Shown here: in pieces, positions 36,271 to 44,587 of the stretch | Numbering within the stretch: the first letter of the stretch is position 1 | How the letters are laid out: each line of letters opens with the position of its first letter | Assembly (NCBI GenBank): GCA_030429665.1 | Contig: JAUIEZ010000001.1 | Span: 1-64,000 of the forward strand | Length of the DNA: 64,000 bases | DNA from: Gammaproteobacteria bacterium | GTDB taxonomy: Bacteria > Pseudomonadota > Gammaproteobacteria > Arenicellales > CAJQKF01 | Reading direction: 5' to 3' | Program-made: the position numbers and the translations under genes | The notes under the pieces: generated by a model | Told to the model about the DNA's origin: nothing | Databases searched by the model: none | What the model saw: the letters and a program-made list of their open reading frames with translations, nothing else

Positions 36271-36825
36271 TTGACGCCGACCGTCGACCGGGCGCAACGG
36301 GCGCCCGGACCGGTTTCCCGGGCCTACGCGGCCCTGCTGTCGGCCTTCGGGCTGCTGGCCGGCGTGGCGTTCGCCGCGATCGCGGTGCTGGTCACGCTGA
36401 ACGTGATCCTGCGCAACCTCGGCGTCATGAACTTTCCCTGGCTGCTGGAGGTATCCGAGTACGTCCTGTACGTAGGCACCTTCCTGGCCGCGCCGTGGGT
36501 GCTGCGCCTGGGCGCTCACGTGCGCGTCGACCTGCTTCCCGGTCTCCTGCCGAGGCCCGCGGCGCGCGCGGTCACGGTGGCGGCGGAAGCCTGCGGGCTG
36601 GTCTTCAGTCTGGTGCTCGCCCGGCACGGCCTCAACGTCACCATGGATGCCTTCGCGCGCGGCGACCTGATGTTCAAGGAACTGGTGATCCCCGAGTGGC
36701 CCCTGCTCGCGGTGATTCCCGTCTCGGCCGCGCTTCTCGCGGTGGAGTTCACACGCCGCATGCTCTCGGGCGACGCCTCGATCGACCGGCGCGCCGACAC
36801 CGACGCGCCCTCGGACGGGTTGTAG
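36271..36825 (+). CDS. dctQ: TRAP transporter small permease (DctQ)
   Basis: 184 residues with four hydrophobic helices, including FGLLAGVAFAAIAVLVTLNVILRN and LLEVSEYVLYVGTFLAAPWVLRLGAHVRVDLL, the usual DctQ core. The TTG start lies 13 bp after dctP and the gene is followed by dctM after 10 bp. Confidence 0.9.
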   Translation: MTPTVDRAQRAPGPVSRAYAALLSAFGLLAGVAFAAIAVLVTLNVILRNLGVMNFPWLLEVSEYVLYVGTFLAAPWVLRLGAHVRVDLLPGLLPRPAARAVTVAAEACGLVFSLVLARHGLNVTMDAFARGDLMFKELVIPEWPLLAVIPVSAALLAVEFTRRMLSGDASIDRRADTDAPSDGL

Positions 36826-36835
36826 GGGAACCGGC

Positions 36836-38152
36836 ATGGACTGGGGAACGTCGCTGTTCATGATGCTGGGCATCCTGGTGGCGCTGATGGCGCTCGGACT
36901 GCCCGTCGCATTCGCCTTTCTCGGCGTGAACATCGTCGGCGCCTTCATTTTCCTCGGCGGCGAGATCGGTCTCGACCAGGTGGCGCGCAACACCATGGCG
37001 GCCATCACCAATTTCTCGCTGGCTCCCATTCCGCTGTTCCTGCTCATGGGAGAGATCCTGTTTCATTCCGGCGTGGCCTTCATGGCCATCGACGCGGTGG
37101 ATCGCTTGATCGCCCGCGTGCCCGGAAGGTTGTCCATCGTCTCCGTGGCCGGCGGCACGGTGTTCTCATCGCTGTCGGGTTCGACCATCGCCAATACCGC
37201 GGTGCTCGGCAGCGCGCTGCTGCCCGAGATGCTCAAGCGCGGCTATCACCCGACCATCGCCATGGGTCCGATCATGGCCACGGGCAGCATCGCCATGCTG
37301 ATCCCGCCCTCGGCACTGGCGGTGCTGCTCGGCAGTCTCGCCGGCATTTCCATTTCCCGCCTCCTGATCGCCGGCATCGTGCCGGGATTCATGATGGCGG
37401 CGGCGTTTTTCGCCTACATCATCATTCGCTGCCGGCTCAATCCTTCGCTGGCGCCGGCCTACGAGCAGGCGGACATGTCGCTGTCGGAGCGCCTTTGGCC
37501 GTTCGTGGTTCGCGTGGTGCCATTGCTCGGAATATTCCTGGTGGTGGTCGGCAGCATCCTGGCGGGCTGGGCCACGCCCACCGAGTCGGCGGCGCTGGGC
37601 TGCGTGGCGTCGGCGATCGCCGCGGCGGCCTACCGGAAATTCTCGCTGCCTAAGATGGTGACGGCGCTGACCGAGACCGCCAAGATCTCGGTGATGATCC
37701 TTTTCATCATCGCGGCGTCGGTAACCTTCTCCCAGATCCTCGCCTTCTCTGGCGCGACCAACGGCTTGCTGAAAATGATCCAGTCGGTCGGGGTGGACCC
37801 GCTGCTTCTGCTCGTCGCCATGTTGGCGGTGCTGCTGTTCCTCGGCGCGTTCATGGACCAGGTGAGCATGATCATGATCACCCTGCCGTTCTTCATACCG
37901 CTGGCGCAGTCGCTCGGCATCGACCTGCTATGGTTCGGCGTGCTGATGCTGGTGGTCATGGAGATCAGCTTCACCACGCCGCCGTTCGGCCTGTTGATCT
38001 ACGTGATGAAGGGCGTGGCGCCGCCGACCATCACCCTTCGCCAGGTCTACGCCGCGGCCATGCCGTTCATCCTGCTCGAACTGGCCGTGCTGGCCATCCT
38101 CGTCGCCGTTCCCGAGGCGGCGACCTGGTTGCCGTCGCTCAAGCAGCGCTGA
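36836..38152 (+). CDS. dctM: TRAP transporter large permease (DctM)
   Basis: 438 residues, about twelve helices. SSLSGSTIANTAVLGSALLPEMLKRGYHP, LIPPSALAVLLGSLAGIS, GWATPTESAALGCVAS and FLGAFMDQVSMIMITLPFF are canonical. It ends the iorAB-TRAP operon. A weak 6-bp stem after the stop lacks a T-run and is not called a terminator. Confidence 0.93.
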   Translation: MDWGTSLFMMLGILVALMALGLPVAFAFLGVNIVGAFIFLGGEIGLDQVARNTMAAITNFSLAPIPLFLLMGEILFHSGVAFMAIDAVDRLIARVPGRLSIVSVAGGTVFSSLSGSTIANTAVLGSALLPEMLKRGYHPTIAMGPIMATGSIAMLIPPSALAVLLGSLAGISISRLLIAGIVPGFMMAAAFFAYIIIRCRLNPSLAPAYEQADMSLSERLWPFVVRVVPLLGIFLVVVGSILAGWATPTESAALGCVASAIAAAAYRKFSLPKMVTALTETAKISVMILFIIAASVTFSQILAFSGATNGLLKMIQSVGVDPLLLLVAMLAVLLFLGAFMDQVSMIMITLPFFIPLAQSLGIDLLWFGVLMLVVMEISFTTPPFGLLIYVMKGVAPPTITLRQVYAAAMPFILLELAVLAILVAVPEAATWLPSLKQR

Positions 38153-38207
38153 TCCGGCCGATCAGATCGATCGGTACAAGCGTCGTCGCCGCGCCAGGAG
38201 CGGCTCG

Positions 38208-38339
38208 TTAGGAACAGCGCAAGGAAATACAGGTTCCGTACTGCGCGTAGACGGGGTTGCGGAGTTCGTCATCGCGGCAGACGGCGGTCGCCGTTGCGCG
38301 TCGCCCGACGGCGGCATTCGCCGCCTCGCGGGCAACCAT
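38208..38339 (-). CDS. possible small Cys-containing protein, unknown
   Basis: A 43-codon frame between the convergent dctM and the MetE-like gene, too short for the track. It reads from an ATG through an Ala/Arg-rich start to CRDDELRNPVYAQYGTCISL and ends RCS-stop. The C-terminal half has varied, protein-like composition with three Cys. It could be a genuine small ORF or the tail of a decayed gene. No RBS or family is evident. Confidence 0.25.
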   Translation of the reverse strand: MVAREAANAAVGRRATATAVCRDDELRNPVYAQYGTCISLRCS

Positions 38340-38417
38340 ACTTGTCCAGAGGTTCCTTGATCCGGCCGCCGGACTTACTGCGTCGGAGGAAGCAGTTCGC
38401 GCGGGTCTGTCGTCGAG

Positions 38418-39446
38418 CTACGGTACCTTGCCGTATTTCTCCCGGGCCAAGGCGGCACCATGCCCCAGGGCCGTCAGCTTGGCTGCGGCGAGAGACCTCG
38501 GCAGCGGCGCCATGCCACAGTTCGTGCACGGCATGACACGCTCGACATCGGCGTGCTCGCAGGCCTCGTCGATTACCGCAAGCACCTGCTCCGGCGATTC
38601 GGATTCGCGCGAGGCCACGTCGATGACGCCGACCATGAGTTCCTTGTCCGGCAACAGGCGAAGCAGCGACATGGGCACGTGGGAGTTCGCGCATTCCAGC
38701 GACACCTGGTCGATGCGGCTGCCGTTGATCACCGGGAAGCTCTGCTCGTACTGGCGCCACTCCTCTCCCAGCGTCTTCTTCCACTGGATGTTCTCGTCGA
38801 TACCGTAGCCGTAGCAGATATGCACGGCGGTCTTGCATTTCAGCCCTTCGGCCGCACGCTCGAGCGTCGCCATGCCCCACTCGGCAACGTCCTCCATGAA
38901 CACGTTGAAGGCCGGCTCGTCAAACTGGATGACGTCCACGCCCAGCGCTTCGAGCTCGCGCGCCTCCTCGTTCAAAATCTCGGCAAACGCCATGGCCATG
39001 TCGGCGCGGCGACCGTAGTGCGCGTCGGCGATGGTGTCGCAGATGGTCATCGGCCCGGGCAGGGTGAACTTCAGCTTGCCACGTGTATGGACACGCGTGT
39101 ATCGCACCTCTTCACCGTGCACGGAAGCGGGGCGCCGTACCGCGGCGGTGACCGTCGGCACGTCCACCGTGTATCGGTCGGCGCGGATGCCCATGGGCGT
39201 CATGAGATTCCAATCGATACCTTCGATAGGCTCGAGAAAGCCGTGCACGAAATGCACGCGAAACTGCTCGCCGTTGGTGGCGATGTCGATGCCGGCGTCC
39301 TCCTGTTCCTTCAGCCATACCAGCACGGCGTCGCGCTGGGCGTCGAGCAGGGCGTCACCTTTCAGGCGCCACTTGGCCCAGAGCTTCTCGGGATCGGCAA
39401 GCCAGGCGGGTTTCGGCAGGCTGCCCGCGATGGTGGTCTCGAACAT
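38418..39446 (-). CDS. MetE-like cobalamin-independent methionine synthase core protein
   Basis: A 342-residue single-domain relative of MetE's catalytic half. FETTIAGSLPKPAWLADPEKLWA opens it and TNGEQFRVHFVHGF follows. The zinc ligands appear as H-I-C in AVHICYGYG, Glu in VSLECANSH and Cys in CTNCGMAPLP. AGGATTCC with GGAGGA precedes ATG 39446. It is of a different subtype from the paralogue at 3.1 kb and probably uses a different methyl donor. It is divergent from the NYN-domain gene. Confidence 0.88.
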   Translation of the reverse strand: MFETTIAGSLPKPAWLADPEKLWAKWRLKGDALLDAQRDAVLVWLKEQEDAGIDIATNGEQFRVHFVHGFLEPIEGIDWNLMTPMGIRADRYTVDVPTVTAAVRRPASVHGEEVRYTRVHTRGKLKFTLPGPMTICDTIADAHYGRRADMAMAFAEILNEEARELEALGVDVIQFDEPAFNVFMEDVAEWGMATLERAAEGLKCKTAVHICYGYGIDENIQWKKTLGEEWRQYEQSFPVINGSRIDQVSLECANSHVPMSLLRLLPDKELMVGVIDVASRESESPEQVLAVIDEACEHADVERVMPCTNCGMAPLPRSLAAAKLTALGHGAALAREKYGKVP

Positions 39447-39592
39447 GGAATCCTCCGCCGGCACAGTTGGTGGTTTTAACGCTGGAAGTATTGCACAACG
39501 CCGGAGGCGCCGCGACGAGCGGCACGTGTTGCAAGTTTCAACGATGCCGCCTATTGTGTCGAAACGCTTTTACCACGACCGGCCCCGAGGAC

Positions 39593-40408
39593 ATGAACGA
39601 TCGATCCCTGACCCGCAACATGGCGCTGTTCTGCGATTTCGAGAACATGGCGTTGGGCGTGCGCGACGCCAAGTACTCGGCATTCGAAATCCAGAAGGTA
39701 CTCGAGCGGCTGCTCTTGAAAGGCAGCATCGTGGTCAAGAAGGCCTACTGCGACTGGGACCGATACAAGGAGTTCAAGTCCGCCATGCACGAGGCCGCCT
39801 TCGAGATGATAGAGATTCCTCACGTTCGCATGTCGGGAAAGAACTCCGCCGATATTCGCATGGTGGTCGACGCGCTGGACCTTTGCTACACCAAGGCGCA
39901 CGTGGACACCTTCGTGATTCTCTCGGGCGACTCCGATTTCTCGCCGCTGGTCAGCAAGTTGCGCGAGAACGACAAGATCGTCATCGGCGTCGGCGTAAAG
40001 AACGCCACCTCGGACCTGCTAATCGCCAACTGCGACGAGTTCATCTTCTACGACGACCTGGTGCGTGAATCCGAGAAGAAGAACAAACCCGCCAGGCGCA
40101 AGTCGTCGGCGAAGAAGGCCGGCAAGAAAACGCGCGCCAACCCCGAGGACGACAAGAAGCAGGAAGGGCTCGACCTCGTCATCGAGACCGCCGAGGCGTT
40201 GCTCAAGGAGCGCGGCGAGGAAGAGAAGGTCTGGGGCTCCATGGTCAAGCAGGCACTCAAGCGGCGCAAGCCCGGATTCGACGAGACCTATCATGGTTTT
40301 CGAACGTTCGGCCAACTCCTCGAAGAGGCCGAGGCGAGAAACCTGCTCACGCTGCAGCACGACGAGAAGTCGGGCGGCTATATCATCAAGGGCCTCGCGA
40401 CGGATTGA
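39593..40408 (+). CDS. NYN-domain (LabA/DUF88-type) protein with C-terminal OST-HTH-like domain
   Basis: 271 residues. The NYN nuclease-like domain occupies roughly 1-160, with the acidic residues expected at the active site in LFCDFENMALG, SADIRMVVDAL and ILSGDSDFSPLV. A Lys-rich linker (ARRKSSAKKAGKKTRA) joins it to a C-terminal domain resembling OST-HTH/LOTUS (GSMVKQALKRRKPGFDETYHGFRTFGQLLEEA). This architecture suggests RNA binding and possible RNA cleavage. ATG 39593 has GAGG upstream; the longer track start is unsupported. Confidence 0.9.
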   Translation: MNDRSLTRNMALFCDFENMALGVRDAKYSAFEIQKVLERLLLKGSIVVKKAYCDWDRYKEFKSAMHEAAFEMIEIPHVRMSGKNSADIRMVVDALDLCYTKAHVDTFVILSGDSDFSPLVSKLRENDKIVIGVGVKNATSDLLIANCDEFIFYDDLVRESEKKNKPARRKSSAKKAGKKTRANPEDDKKQEGLDLVIETAEALLKERGEEEKVWGSMVKQALKRRKPGFDETYHGFRTFGQLLEEAEARNLLTLQHDEKSGGYIIKGLATD

Positions 40409-40449
40409 CCCGCGCGGCGGCGGCGCGCTCGCGAAGCGACGGCGGGCCG

Positions 40450-42693
40450 TCAGCGGAAGACGTACACCGGGCTCGACCAGGCGAGGTGACCGTCTTCCTG
40501 GGTGACGCAGATATATAGCGCGTTGTCGCGATCGTCGCGCAACGCGATGCGCCGCTCTACGGTCATGGTTCGGTGGGGGTTATCGTCCGGCAGACGAAAT
40601 ACCCGTATTCGGCGCGAGATACCGCCGGCATCGAAGACGATGTCCTCGCGTCCTATTTCGGCGATGTCGAGACGCGCCTTGACCAGTGCCGTTTCGATCT
40701 CGAGCGTGCCGCTGCCAGAGTCTTCCAACCAGGCATCGAAGCCGCCGAAACCGCCCGTCGTCAGCGCCTGCCACTCGACGGCACCAGGGGCGGTCTGCTC
40801 GAAACGCTTGTCGAGGTTGTAGCGGTTGATCGGTGCAAGGCGCTCGAATCCGTTACCTTGCAGTACGGCGCGGCCGTCCCACACGGTTTCCCGGCCTCGA
40901 CCACGGTATTCCGAGCCCTCCCAGACGACGCGAATGCGCCGGCCGAGGTCCTGCTCCGCGAACGGCCGCACGGTTTCGAGAACGTCGAGCCCGTTGCGAA
41001 TCTCGACACGCTCAACCGGCGACGAGGCATGCAGGTCGATGCTGAAAGTCACCTCGGCGTCGGCGCTACGGCAAATATCGCCCATCATCGCCGACGACAC
41101 TTCACGGCTGTCGGTGTCGCCAAGCAGCGGATCGTCGTCGAACAACGTCGCCGGGTTGTCGAAGGCCACGCGCGTGTCGAGCACCATGCGACAGCCCGTG
41201 GTGCCGTAATGGTGGCGCCGTCGCAGCGACTCGAGCAGCCCCTCGCGGTCGAACGACGGCGCCAGCATGCAGGTCAGACCGCCGTAGGCGCCGAACTTGG
41301 TGGCGCCTGGATGGCTGGCGCCGGGTCGGCCCTTGTGGCCGTCGGAATTGGAAACGATACCCACGCGATAGCCCTGCTCGAAGGCGTCGTGGATCAGCCA
41401 CTCGAAGGTGCCCCATGCCGAATGCACCTCCACCGAACGCTCGAGTCGAATATCGTGAGCAACCCTGATGTCCGCGTAGCGGCCGCCGATGTGGGCGAAC
41501 ACCACGCAGTCCTCGCCCTCGAGCGCGTGGAACAGGCCCTCCGCCGAATTGGCGTCGGTGTCGATGTCGGAAAGGTCGTCCACCAGCGCGTGGGAGGAAC
41601 GGTGGATCGGGCGATCCTCGTGTCGGTAAAGCACGTTGCGATCGCCGCCCAGGCCCGTATTGCCCGACCACTCGTAGCCGGGGAACACGACAAACCGGCC
41701 ATCCTCGTTGAACTCCCGCGACAAGTCGTTCAGGTGACGCCAGAACGGCGTGGTAATCTGGAAATCGTTGCCCTGGTGCGCGACGGCGTCGAGAAACGCG
41801 CGATCGCGCGCGAAGACGTGGAAGTCGCGGGCGGAATTCGTGCCGATGGTTTCCTCGGACTGCCCGTGCAGGTCGCCCCAGTAGGGCTTGAGCGACATCG
41901 ATTCGCTGATGCGCAGGGGATTGGACCGCGCGCGAACCTCGCCGTGCCCGTCGACGAGTTCGACGTGCAGGTCCCCGGGCGCTTCGACGGACAGGTTCTC
42001 CACGATCACCGAAAACTCGCCGGGGGTGAACGTCACTTGCGCGGGCAGCCCCTCGACCGGCCGGCTGGCGCGCAGCGTGAACGTCTCGTCGCACCGGTCC
42101 GACGGGTTGCCCCAACGGTCCTCGCCCTTGAGGCACAACCTGAACGTCTCGCCGGTTTCGCGCTCGGTCGGCAGAATCGCCCGGTAGTGCGCCGGGGGGC
42201 CCGGCACGATGGCGATCTCGGGCTGCACCGGCAGTTCCACATAGTTGTAGGTCGCGATGGCGTCGACCAGCACACGAAACTCGAAGGTGTGCTCGCAGAA
42301 AGTCTGCAGCCGCATGCCGGGGCAGCCGCCGCGCGGATCGCCGAAGCGCACGGTGATGGTGTCACCCTCGCGCAGGAAGCCGCGTACCACCTTGATATAC
42401 AGCGTCTTGTCCCAGGGGCGTATGTTGCGCTTCATGTCGTATTCGAGATGAAGCACGGCGCCGTTGCTGGCCTCGGCAGTGACGTAGTTGGGCGCCGCCG
42501 GATCGTCGAACTGGGGACGGCCCATGTCGCTGGCGAACCGGTGCACGATCTTTATCGAGCCGGTGTCGTCGATGCCGAAGTAGCCCGCGGTGTAGATCAG
42601 CTCGAAGGACTGGTACGAGCCTGCCTCGAAGCGGCCTCGGGGAGAAATGTCGGCACTGCCCATCCGTTCGGGCAGGTAGCTTGAATGTGGCAT
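40450..42693 (-). CDS. DUF3604-family protein (PHP-like hydrolase)
   Basis: 747 residues. An N-terminal beta-rich half leads to the diagnostic KPYWGDLHGQSEETIGT at about residue 287. DAVAHQGNDFQIT, GYEWSG, HIGGRYAD and IVSNSDGHKGRPG then supply the His and Asp residues of a PHP-type metal site. DUF3604 proteins are common near transporters and catabolic genes, but their substrate is not established. Convergent with the NYN gene; divergent from srkA with about 100 bp between. Confidence 0.87.
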   Translation of the reverse strand: MPHSSYLPERMGSADISPRGRFEAGSYQSFELIYTAGYFGIDDTGSIKIVHRFASDMGRPQFDDPAAPNYVTAEASNGAVLHLEYDMKRNIRPWDKTLYIKVVRGFLREGDTITVRFGDPRGGCPGMRLQTFCEHTFEFRVLVDAIATYNYVELPVQPEIAIVPGPPAHYRAILPTERETGETFRLCLKGEDRWGNPSDRCDETFTLRASRPVEGLPAQVTFTPGEFSVIVENLSVEAPGDLHVELVDGHGEVRARSNPLRISESMSLKPYWGDLHGQSEETIGTNSARDFHVFARDRAFLDAVAHQGNDFQITTPFWRHLNDLSREFNEDGRFVVFPGYEWSGNTGLGGDRNVLYRHEDRPIHRSSHALVDDLSDIDTDANSAEGLFHALEGEDCVVFAHIGGRYADIRVAHDIRLERSVEVHSAWGTFEWLIHDAFEQGYRVGIVSNSDGHKGRPGASHPGATKFGAYGGLTCMLAPSFDREGLLESLRRRHHYGTTGCRMVLDTRVAFDNPATLFDDDPLLGDTDSREVSSAMMGDICRSADAEVTFSIDLHASSPVERVEIRNGLDVLETVRPFAEQDLGRRIRVVWEGSEYRGRGRETVWDGRAVLQGNGFERLAPINRYNLDKRFEQTAPGAVEWQALTTGGFGGFDAWLEDSGSGTLEIETALVKARLDIAEIGREDIVFDAGGISRRIRVFRLPDDNPHRTMTVERRIALRDDRDNALYICVTQEDGHLAWSSPVYVFR

Positions 42694-42790
42694 GGTTTCG
42701 TTTCTTTTGGGAAATTGGGTTGTCGCCGGGGGGCGTTACTTTAACCCGGAATCCCGGCCTCGCCCCATACCCGTGTGATAATCCCGGTCC

Positions 42791-43798
42791 ATGAGATCAA
42801 CTTCGCCGGACGACGAGTCGTCGCGATACCGCGACCTGGGACCCGAGGAAATCCTGGACGCCGTGGAAAGCGCCGGGCACCACTGTGATGGTCGCCTGCT
42901 GGCGCTGAACAGTTATGAAAACCGCGTCTACCAGGTGGGCGTAGAGGGCGGTTCGCCGATCGTCGTCAAGTTCTACCGGCCGGGACGCTGGAGTGACGCG
43001 GCGATCGAGGAGGAACACCGATTCGCACGCGAACTCGCCGAGGCCGAGATCCCGGTGGTCGCGCCGGTCGCGGACATCGACGGCAATACGCTGCGCCGTC
43101 GCGACGCCTTCCGCTTCGCGTTGTTCCCTCGCGCCGGCGGCCGCGCGCCCGAACCCGACAACCTCGACCAGTTGGAAATCATCGGGCGTTTCGTCGGCCG
43201 CATCCACGCCGTGGGCGCGACGCGGCCTTTCGCCCACCGTCCCACGCTGGATGTCACGACCTTCGGCGAAGACGCGGTTCGCTACGTGCTCGAGTGCGGC
43301 CTGCTGCCCGACGAGCTTCGCTCGCCCTACCGCTCCCTTGCCGAGGACTTGTTGCAGCGGGTACGCTGGTGCTTCGAGCGGGCGGGGGACGTCCGCTTGC
43401 TGCGCGTCCACGGCGACGTCCACATCGGCAACATCCTGTGGACGGACGACGGTCCGCACATCGTCGACCTCGACGACGCGCGCATGGCGCCGGCGACCCA
43501 GGACCTGTGGATGCTGCTTTCCGGCGAACGCGCCGAGCGCACCGCCGCGCTCGATGCGCTGCTCACCGGATACACGGATTTCCACGAGTACCCGTTACGC
43601 GAACTGCACCTCGTCGAGGCGCTGCGCACGCTGCGCCTGCTCCACTACTACGCGTGGCTGGCGCGGCGCTGGGACGACCCGGCATTTCCCCGCGCCTTCC
43701 CGTGGTTCAATACCCAGCGCGCGTGGCAGCAGCATATTCTCGACCTGCGCGAGCAGGCCGCCGCGATGGAGGAACCGCCATTGTCGTTCGGCCCGTGA
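42791..43798 (+). CDS. srkA: stress response kinase A (YihE/SrkA family)
   Basis: A 335-residue aminoglycoside-phosphotransferase-fold Ser/Thr kinase. LNSYENRVYQVGVE forms the nucleotide loop, IVVKFYRPGRW has the ATP-binding Lys, LLRVHGDVHIGNILW is the catalytic loop and HIVDLDDA the metal-binding DxD. Length and motifs match E. coli SrkA (328 aa), which counters stress-induced death. Single gene; the IS200 element lies 130 bp downstream. Confidence 0.93.
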   Translation: MRSTSPDDESSRYRDLGPEEILDAVESAGHHCDGRLLALNSYENRVYQVGVEGGSPIVVKFYRPGRWSDAAIEEEHRFARELAEAEIPVVAPVADIDGNTLRRRDAFRFALFPRAGGRAPEPDNLDQLEIIGRFVGRIHAVGATRPFAHRPTLDVTTFGEDAVRYVLECGLLPDELRSPYRSLAEDLLQRVRWCFERAGDVRLLRVHGDVHIGNILWTDDGPHIVDLDDARMAPATQDLWMLLSGERAERTAALDALLTGYTDFHEYPLRELHLVEALRTLRLLHYYAWLARRWDDPAFPRAFPWFNTQRAWQQHILDLREQAAAMEEPPLSFGP

Positions 43799-43961
43799 CG
43801 GCCGGCGCCATGAAACGATGTGACCTCCCGATACGAACTGCCGGCAGGGTTCATCGTGAACGGCTACGCGCACCTTTTGTCGCGCCTTGCACCGGTTGCG
43901 GGCGCGACGCCGATGACTGCCTTCGTGACTAACGAATCCCCCGGCAAAGCCGGGGGGGTTC

Positions 43962-44035
43962 AAATGTGAGCCGCTCAAAGCGGACTGACGGGGTCGCTTC
44001 GCGGCCCCTTCGAATGTGACCGCCTGAAGGCGGAC
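43962..44035. repeat. two 24-bp hairpin-bearing direct repeats at the IS end
   Basis: AATGTGA followed by a small stem and GCGGAC occurs at 43962-43985 (stem CCGCT/AGCGG) and again at 44012-44035 (stem CCGCCT/AGGCGG), 50 bp apart. The differences within the stems compensate each other. A further stem (GGGGTCGC-TTC-GCGGCCCC) lies between them. Confidence 0.6.
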
Positions 44036-44037
44036 GA

Positions 44038-44469
44038 CTACCGTAGCAGTTCCATCTGTTCGAGTCGGCGGTCTTCCTTCTCCTGGTCCCGAATATATTG
44101 GCGTATGACTGCTTCATCTCTTCCTACCGTCGAGACAAAATACCCCCTCGCCCAGAAATGCTGGCCTACGAAGTTCCGACGCCTCTCGCCGAATTCCCTC
44201 GCAATATGGATCGCACTCTTCCCTTTCAGGAATCCGATCACCTGAGAGACAGCATACTTCGGCGGGATCGAAAGCATCATGTGCACGTGATCCGGCATCA
44301 GATGACCTTCTTCGATTCGGCTCTCCTTCTGCACGCTGAGGCGATGAAATACCTCCCCAAGTTCCTTGCGGATCCGTCCGTACAGCAACTTGCGCCGGTA
44401 CTTCGGAATGAAAACGACGTGATATTTGCACTCCCATTTCGAGTGACTTAGGCTTCGATACTGGTCCAT
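44038..44469 (-). CDS. tnpA: IS200/IS605 family transposase TnpA
   Basis: A 143-residue Y1-transposase of full length. The HUH motif is HVHMML (MPDHVHMMLSIPP) and the nucleophilic Tyr is probably in VIRQYIRDQE. SKWECKYHVVFIPKYRRK opens the protein and FLKGKSAIHIAREFGERRR lies in the middle, both characteristic of IS200-group enzymes. It acts on single-stranded DNA by peel-and-paste. It appears intact. Confidence 0.95.
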   Translation of the reverse strand: MDQYRSLSHSKWECKYHVVFIPKYRRKLLYGRIRKELGEVFHRLSVQKESRIEEGHLMPDHVHMMLSIPPKYAVSQVIGFLKGKSAIHIAREFGERRRNFVGQHFWARGYFVSTVGRDEAVIRQYIRDQEKEDRRLEQMELLR

Positions 44470-44587
44470 CGAGATTCTCCTCGTTGTGTGCTTGGCGGCT
44501 CACAACCCGGAGTTTCTTCGATGGACTGCTGTATATGTCAAACATTGTCTGCCTCCCCGGCAGAGCCGGGGGGTCTCCCGCTAGACG

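Larger units (their letters stand above)
43932..44580 (-). mobile_element. IS200/IS605-type insertion sequence
   Basis: A single HUH transposase gene is flanked by imperfect hairpins instead of inverted terminal repeats. On the left they are CCCCCGGC-AAA-GCCGGGGG (about 43938-43957) plus three more stems up to 44034; on the right, CCCCGGC-AGA-GCCGGGG (44555-44571). No accessory tnpB/iscB gene is present, so it is the IS200-like single-gene form. It sits between srkA and the LuxR gene. The exact cleavage ends cannot be set by eye. Confidence 0.75.

Noticed and set aside
38158-38174. small stem CCGATC/GATCGG after the last dctM as a terminator
   Set aside because: The six-base stem has no following T-run and is too weak to call.
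40573-42684. 703-aa plus-strand ORF opposite the DUF3604 gene
   Set aside because: The minus frame has the DUF3604 signature; the plus frame has none.
43932-44035. repeated hairpins as a CRISPR array
   Set aside because: Only two 24-bp units with covarying stems next to a transposase; no regular spacers or cas genes.
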